Shown here one piece after another: positions 16,998 to 25,432 of a stretch of DNA of 62,007 bases. The position numbers and the translations under genes were made by a program. Each line of letters opens with the position of its first letter. The stretch's first letter is position 1. Below the pieces are notes generated by a model. It saw only the letters and a program-made list of their open reading frames with translations. It did no database searches and was not told where the DNA came from. The DNA is from an uncultured Clostridia bacterium (GTDB lineage: Bacteria > Bacillota > Clostridia > Christensenellales > HGM11417), in NCBI GenBank assembly GCA_944332455.1, contig CALVJY010000014.1, positions 1-62,007 of the forward strand. Reading direction: 5' to 3'.

Positions 16998-17042
16998 TGC
17001 ATAGTACTATGCAAAATGCCTGTTTTCCGAAGTACTATGCAG
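16998..17042 (-). repeat. Two-box palindromic repeat, copy A (inverted orientation)
   Basis: A perfect palindrome TGCATAGTACTATGCA is followed by a second, weaker GTAC box. The GTAC centres are exactly 28 bases apart (17004 and 17032). Read on the minus strand it aligns with the copies at 30363, 34579 and 58009. It lies between the UroD-like gene and the GH3 gene. Confidence 0.9.
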
Positions 17043-17145
17043 GGAAAATGAAGCATATCCGGCAAAAGAAGGCGGATTCTTCCGGGGACTTTCAGCCTTT
17101 CTTTTTCTTCTTAAGGAAAATCTCTCTCAGAAAGAACGGAGCATC

Positions 17146-19380
17146 ATGAGCAGTATGAAAGATCGGTTTCAGGTTGCGGAAGAACGGGCCGCCCGCCTGC
17201 TGCGGGAAATGTCGCTGGAGGAAAAGACCGGTCAGCTGGAACAGCGGCTGTACGGCTTTCGCTGTTATCACAGGACCGAGACGGGATATGAGCTGACCGA
17301 GGAGTTCAAGGCCGAGGTGGAGAGGTGCCGGGGGCTGGGCTGTCTGTACGGCTTGTTCCGGGCCGACCCCTGGTCCGGAGCGGATTACCGGACCGGGATC
17401 CCCTTTGAGGACCGGGTGCTTGTCGCCAACATGGTCCAGCGCTATGTCACTGAACACAGTCCGCACGGGATTCCGGTGCTCATCAGCAGTGAGGTCTGCC
17501 ACGGGATGCAGGCTTTGGACAGTACGATTTTTCCCGTCAATCTGGCGGTCGGCGCTTCTTTCGATCCCGAACTTTACGAGCGTATTTGCCGATGTGCGGC
17601 CCGGGAGGCGGCTGAGACGGGATCCCATCTGCTGTTGTCGCCCTGTCTGGATGTGTGCAGAGATCCTCGTTGGGGAAGGACTGAAGAGTGTTATGGGGAA
17701 GATCCCTGTCTTTCTTCCCGTATGACCGAGGCCTTAGTCCGCGGATTCCAGGCGGATGGGCGGACGGGCGTGGTGATGAAGCACTTCTGCGGCCAGGGCG
17801 GCGCGGAGGGAGGACGGAATCTGAACGTCTGTTCCGTGGGGCCCCGGGAGTTGCGTGAGATCCATCTGCCTCCCGCAGTAGCCGGCGTTCGGGCCGGGGC
17901 GCTGGGCATGATGGCGGCCTACAACGAAATCGACGGAATTCCCTGTCATGCCAACGGCCCCCTTCTGAACGGCGTCATGCGGGAAGATTACGGCTTTAAG
18001 GGTATTTTCATGGCGGATGGGACAGCCATTGACCGACTGATCCTGCTGACCGGAGATTACACCGAGGCGGCTGCTTTGGCGCTGAATTCCGGGGTGGACG
18101 TGGGACTGTGGGACCGGGCTTTTTCCGAGCTCGGGGAGGCCGTCCGCACCGGCAGGATTTCGGAGGAAGTCCTGGATCGTGCCGTCCTGCGGGTGTTAAC
18201 GCTCAAATTTTACCTGGGCCTCATGGATAAGCCCATCCTTCCGCCGCCCGCTTTGCGCAAATTTTCCGGGCGTCCCTTAGCGCTGAAAATGGCGGAAGAG
18301 AGTTGCGTTTTGGTCAAAAACGAGGGGATCCTGCCCCTCCGTCGGTCCGGTCGGCTGCTGATCTGCGGCCCCCTGGCCGAGGATTTCTATGCCCTGTTGG
18401 GCGATTACACGCCGCCCATGCCCGAAGGACACCTGATGACTATGGCCGAAGGGATTCGTCTGGCTTTCCCGGACAGCGAGATCGAAGTGGAACCCGGCTG
18501 CCGCATGAGGGAAAGGGATCCCGCCCTTCTTCGCCGCGCCTGTCAGGCGGCAGAGCGCGCTGATGCCGTGATCCTAGTGTTAGGAGGATCTTCGGCCCGG
18601 GATTTTACCACGCTGTTTTCCGACACCGGCGCCGCAGTGTCCGGCGGCGAGCAGATGGATTGCGGAGAGGGGGTGGATCTGGCCGAGATCGAACTGGCCC
18701 CCTGTCAGAGCGAACTGGCCGAGGCCTTGGCCCAAAGGAATAAGAAAGTGGTTGCCGTCCTCAACGAGGGCCGGCCCTACGGCATCGAGCGGGTGATGAA
18801 GGCCTGCGGCGCAGTTCTGATCTCCTTTTACAACGGAGAATTGACGGGGGAGGCCGTAGGAGAATTACTCGCCGGAAAGCGTTCGCCCTCCGGCCGGATG
18901 CCGGTCTCCTGCCCGAGGAACAGCGCGCAGCTGCCCGTCTTTTACAATGCCAGAGACATCGGAATCCCCGCGGATTACGCGGACGGCAAAAACCGCGCGC
19001 TGATCCCGTTCGGGTTCGGCCTTTCCTATGCGGAACTGTCCTATGAGAATCTGCGGGTCACCCATCAGGAAACGGCGGCCGGCATTCTCGAAGGGAAAGT
19101 TTTTTGCGTAGCCGTAGATGTGGTCAACCGGAGCGATATCGAGGCGGACGACAGTGTGCTGCTCTTCCTCAAAGACCCCGTATCGTCGGTCAGCAGGCGG
19201 ATCCGGGAGTTGAAAGCCTTTCGAAGGATCACCCTCAGACCGGGAGAGAAACGGACCGTAGAGTTTTCCCTGGACTTTGAAAGTTTTGCGGTCTGGAGCC
19301 GGAATGAGCGCTGGGAGCTTGAACCCGGGCGTTTTCTGCTTTTCGTCGGATCACTGCAGTTGTCGATCGACCTGGTCTGA
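17146..19380 (+). CDS. Glycoside hydrolase family 3 beta-glycosidase
   Basis: The 744-residue enzyme hydrolyses beta-linked glycosides. The N-terminal barrel contains LLLSPCLDVCRDPRWGRTEE near residue 165, KHFCGQGGAEGGRN near 212, and the nucleophile segment FKGIFMADGTA near 288. The C-terminal part (SCVLVKNEGILPL near 388 onward) is the alpha/beta sandwich plus a fibronectin-III-like tail. No signal peptide is visible, so it probably acts on imported oligosaccharides. It follows the SIS-ROK-UroD genes after 177 bases that include repeat copy A. The GTAC repeat makes co-transcription uncertain. Confidence 0.88.
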   Translation: MSSMKDRFQVAEERAARLLREMSLEEKTGQLEQRLYGFRCYHRTETGYELTEEFKAEVERCRGLGCLYGLFRADPWSGADYRTGIPFEDRVLVANMVQRYVTEHSPHGIPVLISSEVCHGMQALDSTIFPVNLAVGASFDPELYERICRCAAREAAETGSHLLLSPCLDVCRDPRWGRTEECYGEDPCLSSRMTEALVRGFQADGRTGVVMKHFCGQGGAEGGRNLNVCSVGPRELREIHLPPAVAGVRAGALGMMAAYNEIDGIPCHANGPLLNGVMREDYGFKGIFMADGTAIDRLILLTGDYTEAAALALNSGVDVGLWDRAFSELGEAVRTGRISEEVLDRAVLRVLTLKFYLGLMDKPILPPPALRKFSGRPLALKMAEESCVLVKNEGILPLRRSGRLLICGPLAEDFYALLGDYTPPMPEGHLMTMAEGIRLAFPDSEIEVEPGCRMRERDPALLRRACQAAERADAVILVLGGSSARDFTTLFSDTGAAVSGGEQMDCGEGVDLAEIELAPCQSELAEALAQRNKKVVAVLNEGRPYGIERVMKACGAVLISFYNGELTGEAVGELLAGKRSPSGRMPVSCPRNSAQLPVFYNARDIGIPADYADGKNRALIPFGFGLSYAELSYENLRVTHQETAAGILEGKVFCVAVDVVNRSDIEADDSVLLFLKDPVSSVSRRIRELKAFRRITLRPGEKRTVEFSLDFESFAVWSRNERWELEPGRFLLFVGSLQLSIDLV

Positions 19381-19644
19381 AGGGCGGATGGAACATCGTG
19401 CTGCGGATGATTCCGAAAGCGTTGGCCTCAGATCCCGGATCTGCTGTTTCAGGACGAAGATCTGGCGCGAATGCGTGCCGCTTGTCCATCTTCAGTCTTG
19501 TAAAGAGAATCCGGATCGGAGTTGTTTGCTGTGTTCCCGGAGAATTTTCTTCCGCAGCCCGCTTCTGACTTTATTCCCGGTTCTTTCGCTTGAAATTTCA
19601 GCTCAAATCTTTTTGGGCAGTTTCAAAAAAGTACCCCAAAAGAT
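19381..19644. other. Gene-free stretch downstream of GH3
   Basis: I see no gene, no clear terminator hairpin and no repeat here. It leads into the tRNA-Trp promoter. Confidence 0.5.
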
Positions 19645-19673
19645 TTGACAGAAAGCCGGATTTTGGGTATACT
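19645..19673 (+). promoter_or_regulatory. Promoter of tRNA-Trp
   Basis: TTGACA and TATACT with a 17-base spacer, 23 bases before the mature 5' end. The downstream half is identical to the lipoprotein promoter at 12540. Confidence 0.88.
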
Positions 19674-19696
19674 ATTAACATTGTTATAATTGTTAT

Positions 19697-19771
19697 AGGG
19701 GAGTGGCTCAACGGTAGAGTAGCGGTCTCCAAAACCGTAGGTTGCGTGTTCGAATCGCGTCTCCCCTGCCA
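19697..19771 (+). tRNA. tRNA-Trp (anticodon CCA)
   Basis: The acceptor stem AGGGGAG pairs perfectly with CTCCCCT. The anticodon arm GCGGT/ACCGT encloses CTCCAAA, giving anticodon CCA at 19729-19731. The T arm contains GTTCGAA. The 3' CCA is encoded, with discriminator G as expected for tRNA-Trp. Confidence 0.97.
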
Positions 19772-19773
19772 AA

Positions 19774-19818
19774 AGCGGTTGTGTTTGAACTACAGTTCAA
19801 CGCAGGCGCTTTTTTTTG
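19774..19818 (+). terminator. Terminator of tRNA-Trp
   Basis: An inner stem TTGAAC-TACA-GTTCAA sits within outer AGCG/CGCT pairing and is followed by eight Ts. Confidence 0.75.
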
Positions 19819-20254
19819 ACCATTTTGTGTTTGTAAAGGTGTTTGAATCCCTGACGGTCGGAGCTGGCGTGTGAAGGTTTAGAGCTGTTTTGGGTATGTC
19901 AACAATAAGGCGGAAATAGGGGATATGGCGCTCTGTTTTGTCGAAGAAGAAGAGGTTTGCGGGGAAAATTTTCCCCGCTTTTTCTGCGTTTTAGCAAGAA
20001 TTTTTCCTTTTTGCAAGATATACGACGAAGACCGGGAAAATCCGATTTTGCTCTTGTGAAGACACGAAGTAGGGCGAAAAAAGAGTGAAATGAAGCGAGC
20101 AAAGCTGAAACAGCCGGAAAAAGCTTTTAAAGTCGACAAAACGAGCCACCGCAAGGACGGAACGAAGTTTTAGAAATGAAAACTGATATTATAAAAAATA
20201 TAAAATTTTATAATGCATTTTTGTTTTAAAAGCTGAAAAACTTTGCAAATTTGC
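19819..20254. other. Gene-free stretch with a strong palindrome
   Basis: No credible gene is seen. At 19959-19978 the palindrome GCGGGGAAAATTTTCCCCGC followed by Ts is a good bidirectional terminator. A very AT-rich segment follows from 20175 and leads to the next promoter. Confidence 0.6.
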
Positions 20255-20283
20255 TTGCCAAGAGGGGCTGGATATGTTATACT
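20255..20283 (+). promoter_or_regulatory. Promoter of the surface-protein pair
   Basis: TTGCCA and TATACT are spaced by 17 bases, 48 bases before the start codon. Confidence 0.7.
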
Positions 20284-20330
20284 TTAATTAACTGAAAAGT
20301 GGCTTGTCCCATTCAGCCGAGGAGTTTTTT

Positions 20331-23318
20331 ATGCAAAAAACAAAGAGTTTTGTCCTGATCATATTTTTTGTTTTTGCGGTCTGCGCTGCGATTGTGTCCG
20401 GCGCGGGCGGTTTGGGGAACATCGGAACGGCCTTCGCGACGGAAGCCGATCCGGATCACAGCGGATGGGCCCACGAGGGCGCGACGGCGCTGACTTCGGA
20501 TTATCTGGAAGGAGTCTCCTACCAGCTGTCTACAGGTTGCTATTATCTGCAGAGGGACGGATCCGGAAAGGCCGCGCAAATTGTGCTGGCGGACGAGATC
20601 AAGGTGACCGGAGAGGTTGAGATCTGTCTGAACGGCTGCATGATCACTGCCGATAATTCGGGAAACAGAGTGTTTCATGTGCAGGAAGGGGGGACCCTGA
20701 CGCTGTACAGTTGCCGCACGGGTGATTTTCGCTGTCTGTTTGATCCGGATACCAACAAGTATGAATGGGAACTGTTGCCGACCGGTTCGGCATCTACTCC
20801 TGTTGTCAGTCCGGGACTTGTAACGGGCGGTCTGCTGAATCCTGTTTCAGACGGGGAAAGCTCGGATCTGTCCGGAGACCGTGCCAGATCGGGCGGGGGA
20901 ATTTATGTCGCCGGAGGGGGATCGCTCATTTTGCAGAACGGGGAGATCTCCGGTAATCAGGCCGATGCTTACGGAGGCGGTGTGTTTGTGGACAGCAACG
21001 GCTCCCTTACGATGTTGGGCGGCAAAATCACCGGAAATGCCTCCAGGGGCAACGGAGCCGGCGTTTATCTTTGTCCGGATGCCGAATTTGAACTCTGCGA
21101 CGGCTTGATTTCGGATAATACGGCTGTCGGAGGTTACGAAGGGATGCCCGGAGCCGTGGAAACCAGCACGACCGGGAACGGTGGCGGGATCTACAATAAT
21201 CAAGGAACGCTGACTGTTTCAGGCGGAACAGTTTCCGAAAATACGGCGCGGAAGGACGCAAGCAATGAAGTCTTTGTCCCCGGAAACGGCGGCGGGATCT
21301 ATAATCAGGGAACGCTGACCGTCTCGGGCGGAACGCTTTCCGGAAATACGGCGGAGGGCAATGGAGCCGGGATTTATCAAAATGACGGACGGGCGGCCGT
21401 TGAAGGGGGCTTCATTCTGGACGGGATCGCCCGCGGAGAAAACAGCGCCCTCTCCATTCAGGGCGGATATTATCCTGCTTCAGTGGTGGATACAGGTCAG
21501 AATCTGGTCTGCGGCATTGCTTTGGATACCGCTTTGTATCGTCTGATGGTTGGAACGGAGATCCAGGCTTCGGATCCGGATTATGCCGATTTTTTGGAAC
21601 TTCTGGAAGGGGAAAGCGGTTATGCCGTCTACAAAAAGGGCGTGACCCGGTTTGAGCTGGAGGGAGATGAGGATATCGTCTATGACGGTCAGCCCCTGGT
21701 CCTCGGAACGGACTTTTCGGTGAAAGTATATCGGAACGACGTGCTGGACGATTCCGCCGTCATTTCCTGCCTGTACAGCAGCGACAGTACGGACGGCACG
21801 GACGGCAGTTTTTCGGATCAGCCTTTGATCAACGCCGGAGTTGGCTGGCTGAAAATTTCGGTCGAGGGATCCAAGATCGACTACGAACAGAAGGCCTATT
21901 ACGATCCGGCGGAGGGCGTACTTCCCATCACCGTCGGACAGGCTGTACTGACCGATGAGACACAGGATCTGCAGTTCACCTATGACGGTCAGCCTCATGG
22001 GCCGGAGATCGTGCTTTCGGGCTTTGTGGGGGAGGAAACCCTGGAGAGCGCGGGCGGAAAGATCGAATACAGTCTGACCGGGGAGGGCGGCTGGTCCGAA
22101 ACGCCTGCCACGGTGACCCATGTGGCGGACAGCAGGGAAATCTTTTACCGGGTCAGTTTTCAAAACTATCAGACGGTGACGGGGAGCTGCCAAGTCACCG
22201 TGACGCAGGCGATACCCGACCTGCCTTCGCTGCCCACCGCGACGGTGACCTGCGGGGAGTCCCTGGAATCGGGTATCCTCTCCGAGGGGTGGTCCTGGGC
22301 TGACGGAGGCCAGCAAATCGGCGCGGAAGATCCCTCGGCGATCGTCTACTATGCGCTGGGCTCGGATCATGTCGACTACGATTGGGCGGCTGCGCTCGAG
22401 GGAAGGGAAGATCTGCGCTACGACGGAGAGAATGCCCGACTGGAATATACCGTCTCCGTCGGGATCCTGCATGATCTGACTTATTATGAGGAGTTGGCTG
22501 CCACCTGTACGGAAAGCGGCCATGTGGAGTACTGGCACTGCGAGACCTGCCAGCTTGATTTCGGGGATGAAGAGGGAAAAAGCATCCTGGAGCAGGTAAC
22601 TGTCGCGCCCCAGGGGCATCAAATGGAGTTTTTCGAGGCGCTGTCCCCGACCTGTTCAAAAGATGGTCACATTGCGCACTGGCATTGCAAGGCCTGCGAA
22701 AAGAACTTTGAGGATGAACAGGGAGAAACAGAACTTGCCGAGGTTACCATTGCAGCCCTGGGGCATGAACTGGAACATTTTGAGGCCCTCTCTCCGACCT
22801 GTACGGAAAACGGAAATGTGGAATACTGGCGCTGCAGCGTCTGCGGAGAAGCATTTGAGGATGGCGAGGGGGCAACCGCGCTGGAAGATGTCAGCATTCC
22901 GGCCTTAGGGCACACCTGGGAGCATCACGAGGCCCTTCCTGCGACCTGTACCGAGGACGGCGTCGTCGAGTACTGGCACTGCACGGTCTGCGGGCTGGAT
23001 TTTGCGGACGAGGCCGGAAACAGCCAGTTGACGACGACGGTCGACCCGGCGACCGGGCATCAGATCGAGCATCATGCAGCCCAGGAGGCCACCGATGAAG
23101 CGGCCGGAAACACCGAATATTGGGCCTGTGAATCCTGCGGGACCTATTTTTCGGACCCGGAGGGAAAGGTCATCATTGAGGACAGGGAGTCGGTCGTGCT
23201 GCCTCGGCTGACCCACACGGTCGAGATCATCGCCCTGATCGCCGGCGGGGTAGTCATTCTGATCCTGGCCGTCATTCTGGGCGCGCTGATCAAAGAGGAA
23301 AGGAGGATCGTAAGATGA
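20331..23318 (+). CDS. Large surface protein: beta-helix, MBG-like domains, five Cys-pair repeats, C-terminal membrane anchor
   Basis: The 995-residue protein begins with a signal peptide (MQKTKSF, a hydrophobic core, then ATEA near residue 38). Residues about 185-375 are Gly/Asn-rich turns typical of a right-handed beta-helix (GGGIYNNQGTLTVSGG and similar). Residues about 430-630 look like MBG-type immunoglobulin-like domains (VYDGQPL, TYDGQPHGPE). Residues about 715-960 hold five units of about 49 residues with the pattern ATCTE.G..EYWHC..C...F.D..G. A membrane helix near 965-985 and a basic tail end the protein; no LPXTG is seen. The ATG behind GAGGAG fits the signal peptide; an upstream GTG does not. 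It overlaps the next gene by 4 bases. Confidence 0.85.
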   Translation: MQKTKSFVLIIFFVFAVCAAIVSGAGGLGNIGTAFATEADPDHSGWAHEGATALTSDYLEGVSYQLSTGCYYLQRDGSGKAAQIVLADEIKVTGEVEICLNGCMITADNSGNRVFHVQEGGTLTLYSCRTGDFRCLFDPDTNKYEWELLPTGSASTPVVSPGLVTGGLLNPVSDGESSDLSGDRARSGGGIYVAGGGSLILQNGEISGNQADAYGGGVFVDSNGSLTMLGGKITGNASRGNGAGVYLCPDAEFELCDGLISDNTAVGGYEGMPGAVETSTTGNGGGIYNNQGTLTVSGGTVSENTARKDASNEVFVPGNGGGIYNQGTLTVSGGTLSGNTAEGNGAGIYQNDGRAAVEGGFILDGIARGENSALSIQGGYYPASVVDTGQNLVCGIALDTALYRLMVGTEIQASDPDYADFLELLEGESGYAVYKKGVTRFELEGDEDIVYDGQPLVLGTDFSVKVYRNDVLDDSAVISCLYSSDSTDGTDGSFSDQPLINAGVGWLKISVEGSKIDYEQKAYYDPAEGVLPITVGQAVLTDETQDLQFTYDGQPHGPEIVLSGFVGEETLESAGGKIEYSLTGEGGWSETPATVTHVADSREIFYRVSFQNYQTVTGSCQVTVTQAIPDLPSLPTATVTCGESLESGILSEGWSWADGGQQIGAEDPSAIVYYALGSDHVDYDWAAALEGREDLRYDGENARLEYTVSVGILHDLTYYEELAATCTESGHVEYWHCETCQLDFGDEEGKSILEQVTVAPQGHQMEFFEALSPTCSKDGHIAHWHCKACEKNFEDEQGETELAEVTIAALGHELEHFEALSPTCTENGNVEYWRCSVCGEAFEDGEGATALEDVSIPALGHTWEHHEALPATCTEDGVVEYWHCTVCGLDFADEAGNSQLTTTVDPATGHQIEHHAAQEATDEAAGNTEYWACESCGTYFSDPEGKVIIEDRESVVLPRLTHTVEIIALIAGGVVILILAVILGALIKEERRIVR

Positions 23319-24316
23319 GCGGTTACACGATCGGACTGATCGCGGAAGGCGTGGTAGCCCTGATTTTGATCATCGCCATCGCCGTCATCGTCGCCAAAAG
23401 GCGAAAAGAGGCCTCGCGGGATCGCGTGGTAAACGGGATCGGAGGCTATCTGGTCCATTTCCCCGACGACGAGGAGGACGAAACGGCGCTGGAGCGCCCC
23501 GGGATCCAGTCTTACTCCGATCCGGGGCAATACGGCAGGACCGAGCATTTTAGGGAGGAGTATGTCTGGGACGTCGGAGCTGCCGCCAAACCGGAGGAAT
23601 ACCGTGATTTCCGCAAAGTGGTCGAGGACGACCTGCGGGAAAAGCAGGCTGCCGGCGAAAATCAATGGACCGGCTATGAGCAGACCGAAAAGACGGGGTG
23701 GAAGGGCTATGAATCGGCCCGGAGCACGGAATGGACCGGTTACGGCGGGCATGCGCTGACCGGACAGTGGCCGGGGCACGAACCCCAGTCTGAGGAGGCC
23801 GAAGGAGAGGGCGTGGTCCGCTTTCAGACCGCTGAAAAGACCTTTGCCGACGCCTATGCGGAGCTGAGCGCCGAACAAAAGCGGTTTTTCTCGGACATTC
23901 TGCGCTATGCGCTGAGCAAGCCCAAGGCCGAGCAAAAGATGAGCAAGACCGGGATCTGCGTCAAATCGAGCGGCAAGGTCATTCTTAAACTGAAGGTCCG
24001 CCGCAAAATGACGGTGGCGCTGTTCCGCCTCGAAAACGAGCGGCTGCGGGATTACCGGCGCCATGCGGGAAACACTTCCGCCATCCGCCAGAAGGAGACC
24101 GAAATTTACGTCAGCGACGAAAGCTCCAAGGATACGGCCTGTGGCATGGTCGACCTGATGCTGGAGCAGTATGCCCGGGAAAAACAGGAGGCTAAGGAGC
24201 GCCGCCGGGCCCTGCGCGCGGCCAAACGCGCCGAGCAGGCCGCCCTGCGGGATCAGGCAGCTGCCTCTTCGGAAACGTCCGGAGAGGATTCTCAGGGTTC
24301 CGGACCCGCCAACTGA
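23315..24316 (+). CDS. Single-span membrane protein coupled to the surface protein, unknown family
   Basis: I do not recognise this 333-residue protein. It has one N-terminal membrane helix (IGLIAEGVVALILIIAIAVI) followed by KRRKE, so the bulk should be cytoplasmic. Residues about 125-155 hold a short repeat with W-T/K-G-Y (QWTGYEQ, GWKGYES, EWTGYGG). Residues about 180-300 form a conserved-looking basic domain (SSGKVILKLKVRRKMTVAL). The C-terminus is an Ala/Arg/Glu-rich probable coiled coil. The ATGA overlap with the surface protein implies matched expression, perhaps as an inner partner or assembly factor (inference). Confidence 0.75.
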   Translation: MSGYTIGLIAEGVVALILIIAIAVIVAKRRKEASRDRVVNGIGGYLVHFPDDEEDETALERPGIQSYSDPGQYGRTEHFREEYVWDVGAAAKPEEYRDFRKVVEDDLREKQAAGENQWTGYEQTEKTGWKGYESARSTEWTGYGGHALTGQWPGHEPQSEEAEGEGVVRFQTAEKTFADAYAELSAEQKRFFSDILRYALSKPKAEQKMSKTGICVKSSGKVILKLKVRRKMTVALFRLENERLRDYRRHAGNTSAIRQKETEIYVSDESSKDTACGMVDLMLEQYAREKQEAKERRRALRAAKRAEQAALRDQAAASSETSGEDSQGSGPAN

Positions 24317-24421
24317 GTGCAGTTTCTGTGAAACCTTTCAAAACGAAGAGAGTATTCTGAACTTAGGAGAAGGAAAATTTTCAATTTTACAAGAGCGAAG
24401 TTTTCTGCTTTACCGGAAAAC

Positions 24422-24455
24422 AAAAGTGCGGCGTTTTGGATACGCCGCACTTTTT
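24422..24455 (+). terminator. Terminator of the surface-protein operon
   Basis: A perfect 12-bp stem AAAAGTGCGGCG/CGCCGCACTTTT with a T run. Confidence 0.88.
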
Positions 24456-24512
24456 GCTTCTGCCCGGAAGCAAATATTCATTAAATTCGGAAGCAGATAT
24501 GCATGAAAGGAA

Positions 24513-24559
24513 GAAAGAACAGTCCATTTCGTCCGGTTCATGGATCAGACTGCTCTTTC
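24513..24559 (-). terminator. Terminator of lexA
   Basis: GAAAGAGCAGTC and GACTGTTCTTTC (minus strand) form a 12-bp stem with one G-U pair, 10 bases past the lexA stop. Confidence 0.65.
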
Positions 24560-24569
24560 CCGATTACGT

Positions 24570-25175
24570 TCAGTAGGAGCGGATGAGCCCGGTCACCAGG
24601 CCCACGATCTCCAGCTCCCGGACGATGATGTCCTCCATGGAGCTGTTTTCGGGATGAAGCACAAAGTGGTCGCTCTTTTTGTAGAAGCGTTTGACCGTGA
24701 CTTCGCCGTCGATCATGGCCACCACGATATCGCCGTTGTTGGCAGTGGGCTGTTTCCGGACGATGATCAGATCGCCGTCCAGGATCCCGGCCTCCATCAT
24801 GCTTTCGCCCTGAACGGTCAGCATGAACAGATCGTCGCTGCTTCCCCGGAAGAGATCGGCGGGCAGGGTAAACACGTCCTCGATGTTTTCGATGGCGGTG
24901 ATGGGGATCCCGGCCTGCACCCGGCCGACCAGCGAGACGTCGCAGGTTTTGCAGCGGGGGCCGGTCAGTTCGATGGCCCGGTTTTTGTTGCTGCCCTTGC
25001 GGATCTTTCCCTGTTCTTCCAGCTTGTTCAGGTAGTAGTAGACGCTGGCGGTGGACTTGATGTGAAGTTCGGACCCGATCTCCCGCACGGACGGGGGATA
25101 GCCGTTTTCCTCCACATATTCCCTGACATAGCGGTACACTCTGTCCAGATTGTCATCGATCTTTACCCTGGGCAT
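24570..25175 (-). CDS. lexA: SOS repressor LexA
   Basis: The 201-residue protein represses DNA-damage genes until RecA filaments trigger self-cleavage. The N-terminal winged helix (NGYPPSVREIGSELHIKSTA) binds the operator. The cleavage site is the Ala-Gly in RVQAGIP near residue 87. The catalytic Ser is in VQGESMMEAG near 122 and the Lys in VTVKRFY near 160. The start is the ATG 7 bases after GAGGAGG; the frame extends further without a site. An AAACATTTGTTT dyad overlaps its own -35 box. Confidence 0.95.
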   Translation of the reverse strand: MPRVKIDDNLDRVYRYVREYVEENGYPPSVREIGSELHIKSTASVYYYLNKLEEQGKIRKGSNKNRAIELTGPRCKTCDVSLVGRVQAGIPITAIENIEDVFTLPADLFRGSSDDLFMLTVQGESMMEAGILDGDLIIVRKQPTANNGDIVVAMIDGEVTVKRFYKKSDHFVLHPENSSMEDIIVRELEIVGLVTGLIRSY

Positions 25176-25212
25176 GAGACAACCTCCTCGGCGGCAGAAC
25201 TTCTCTTTACAC

Positions 25213-25251
25213 AGTATAACATAAAACTCAAAAAAAAGCAAACATTTGTTT
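25213..25251 (-). promoter_or_regulatory. lexA promoter with candidate LexA operator
   Basis: On the minus strand TTGCTT (25241-25236) and TATACT (25218-25213) are spaced by 17 bases. The dyad AAAC-N4-GTTT at 25240-25251 overlaps the -35 box and differs from the Gram-positive SOS box GAAC-N4-GTTC only in its outer bases. Confidence 0.65.
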
Positions 25252-25258
25252 TAATTAT

Positions 25259-25432
25259 TCAGATTTTTTCTTTGGGATCCAGAATGATGCGGGAGATCTT
25301 GATCTCCTCAAAGTCTTTTTTGACCTCGATGCACTTGCAGCAGTTGTCGCAGATCTTGGAGGGATCCAGATCGCAGCGGTCGCATTCCCCGCAATCGGTG
25401 CAGGGGCGATCGTAAAGGATGCACTGTTTCAT
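25259..25432 (-). CDS. Cys-rich 57-residue protein coupled to hflX
   Basis: The small protein starts MKQCILYDRPCTDCGECDRC and has eight cysteines in the first 34 residues, spaced like a metal-binding cluster (C-x6-C-x2-C-x2-C-x2-C, then C-x2-C-C-x2... pairs). No membrane segment is present. Its ATG overlaps the hflX stop (ATGA) behind a GAGGAG site, so it is translated with HflX. The Cys pattern could hold zinc or an Fe-S cluster. I recall similar uncharacterised mini-proteins in Clostridia but cannot name a family. Confidence 0.75.
   Translation of the reverse strand: MKQCILYDRPCTDCGECDRCDLDPSKICDNCCKCIEVKKDFEEIKISRIILDPKEKI

Noticed and set aside
19875..19920. GTTTAGAGCTGTTTTG and a nearby AATAAGGC resemble a type II CRISPR repeat and tracrRNA
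   Set aside because: Only one copy exists, there are no spacers, and no cas gene is in the window. Chance similarity is more likely.
19879..20154. A 91-codon minus-strand frame downstream of tRNA-Trp
   Set aside because: It lacks a ribosome site, spans a terminator palindrome, and its sequence is low-complexity.
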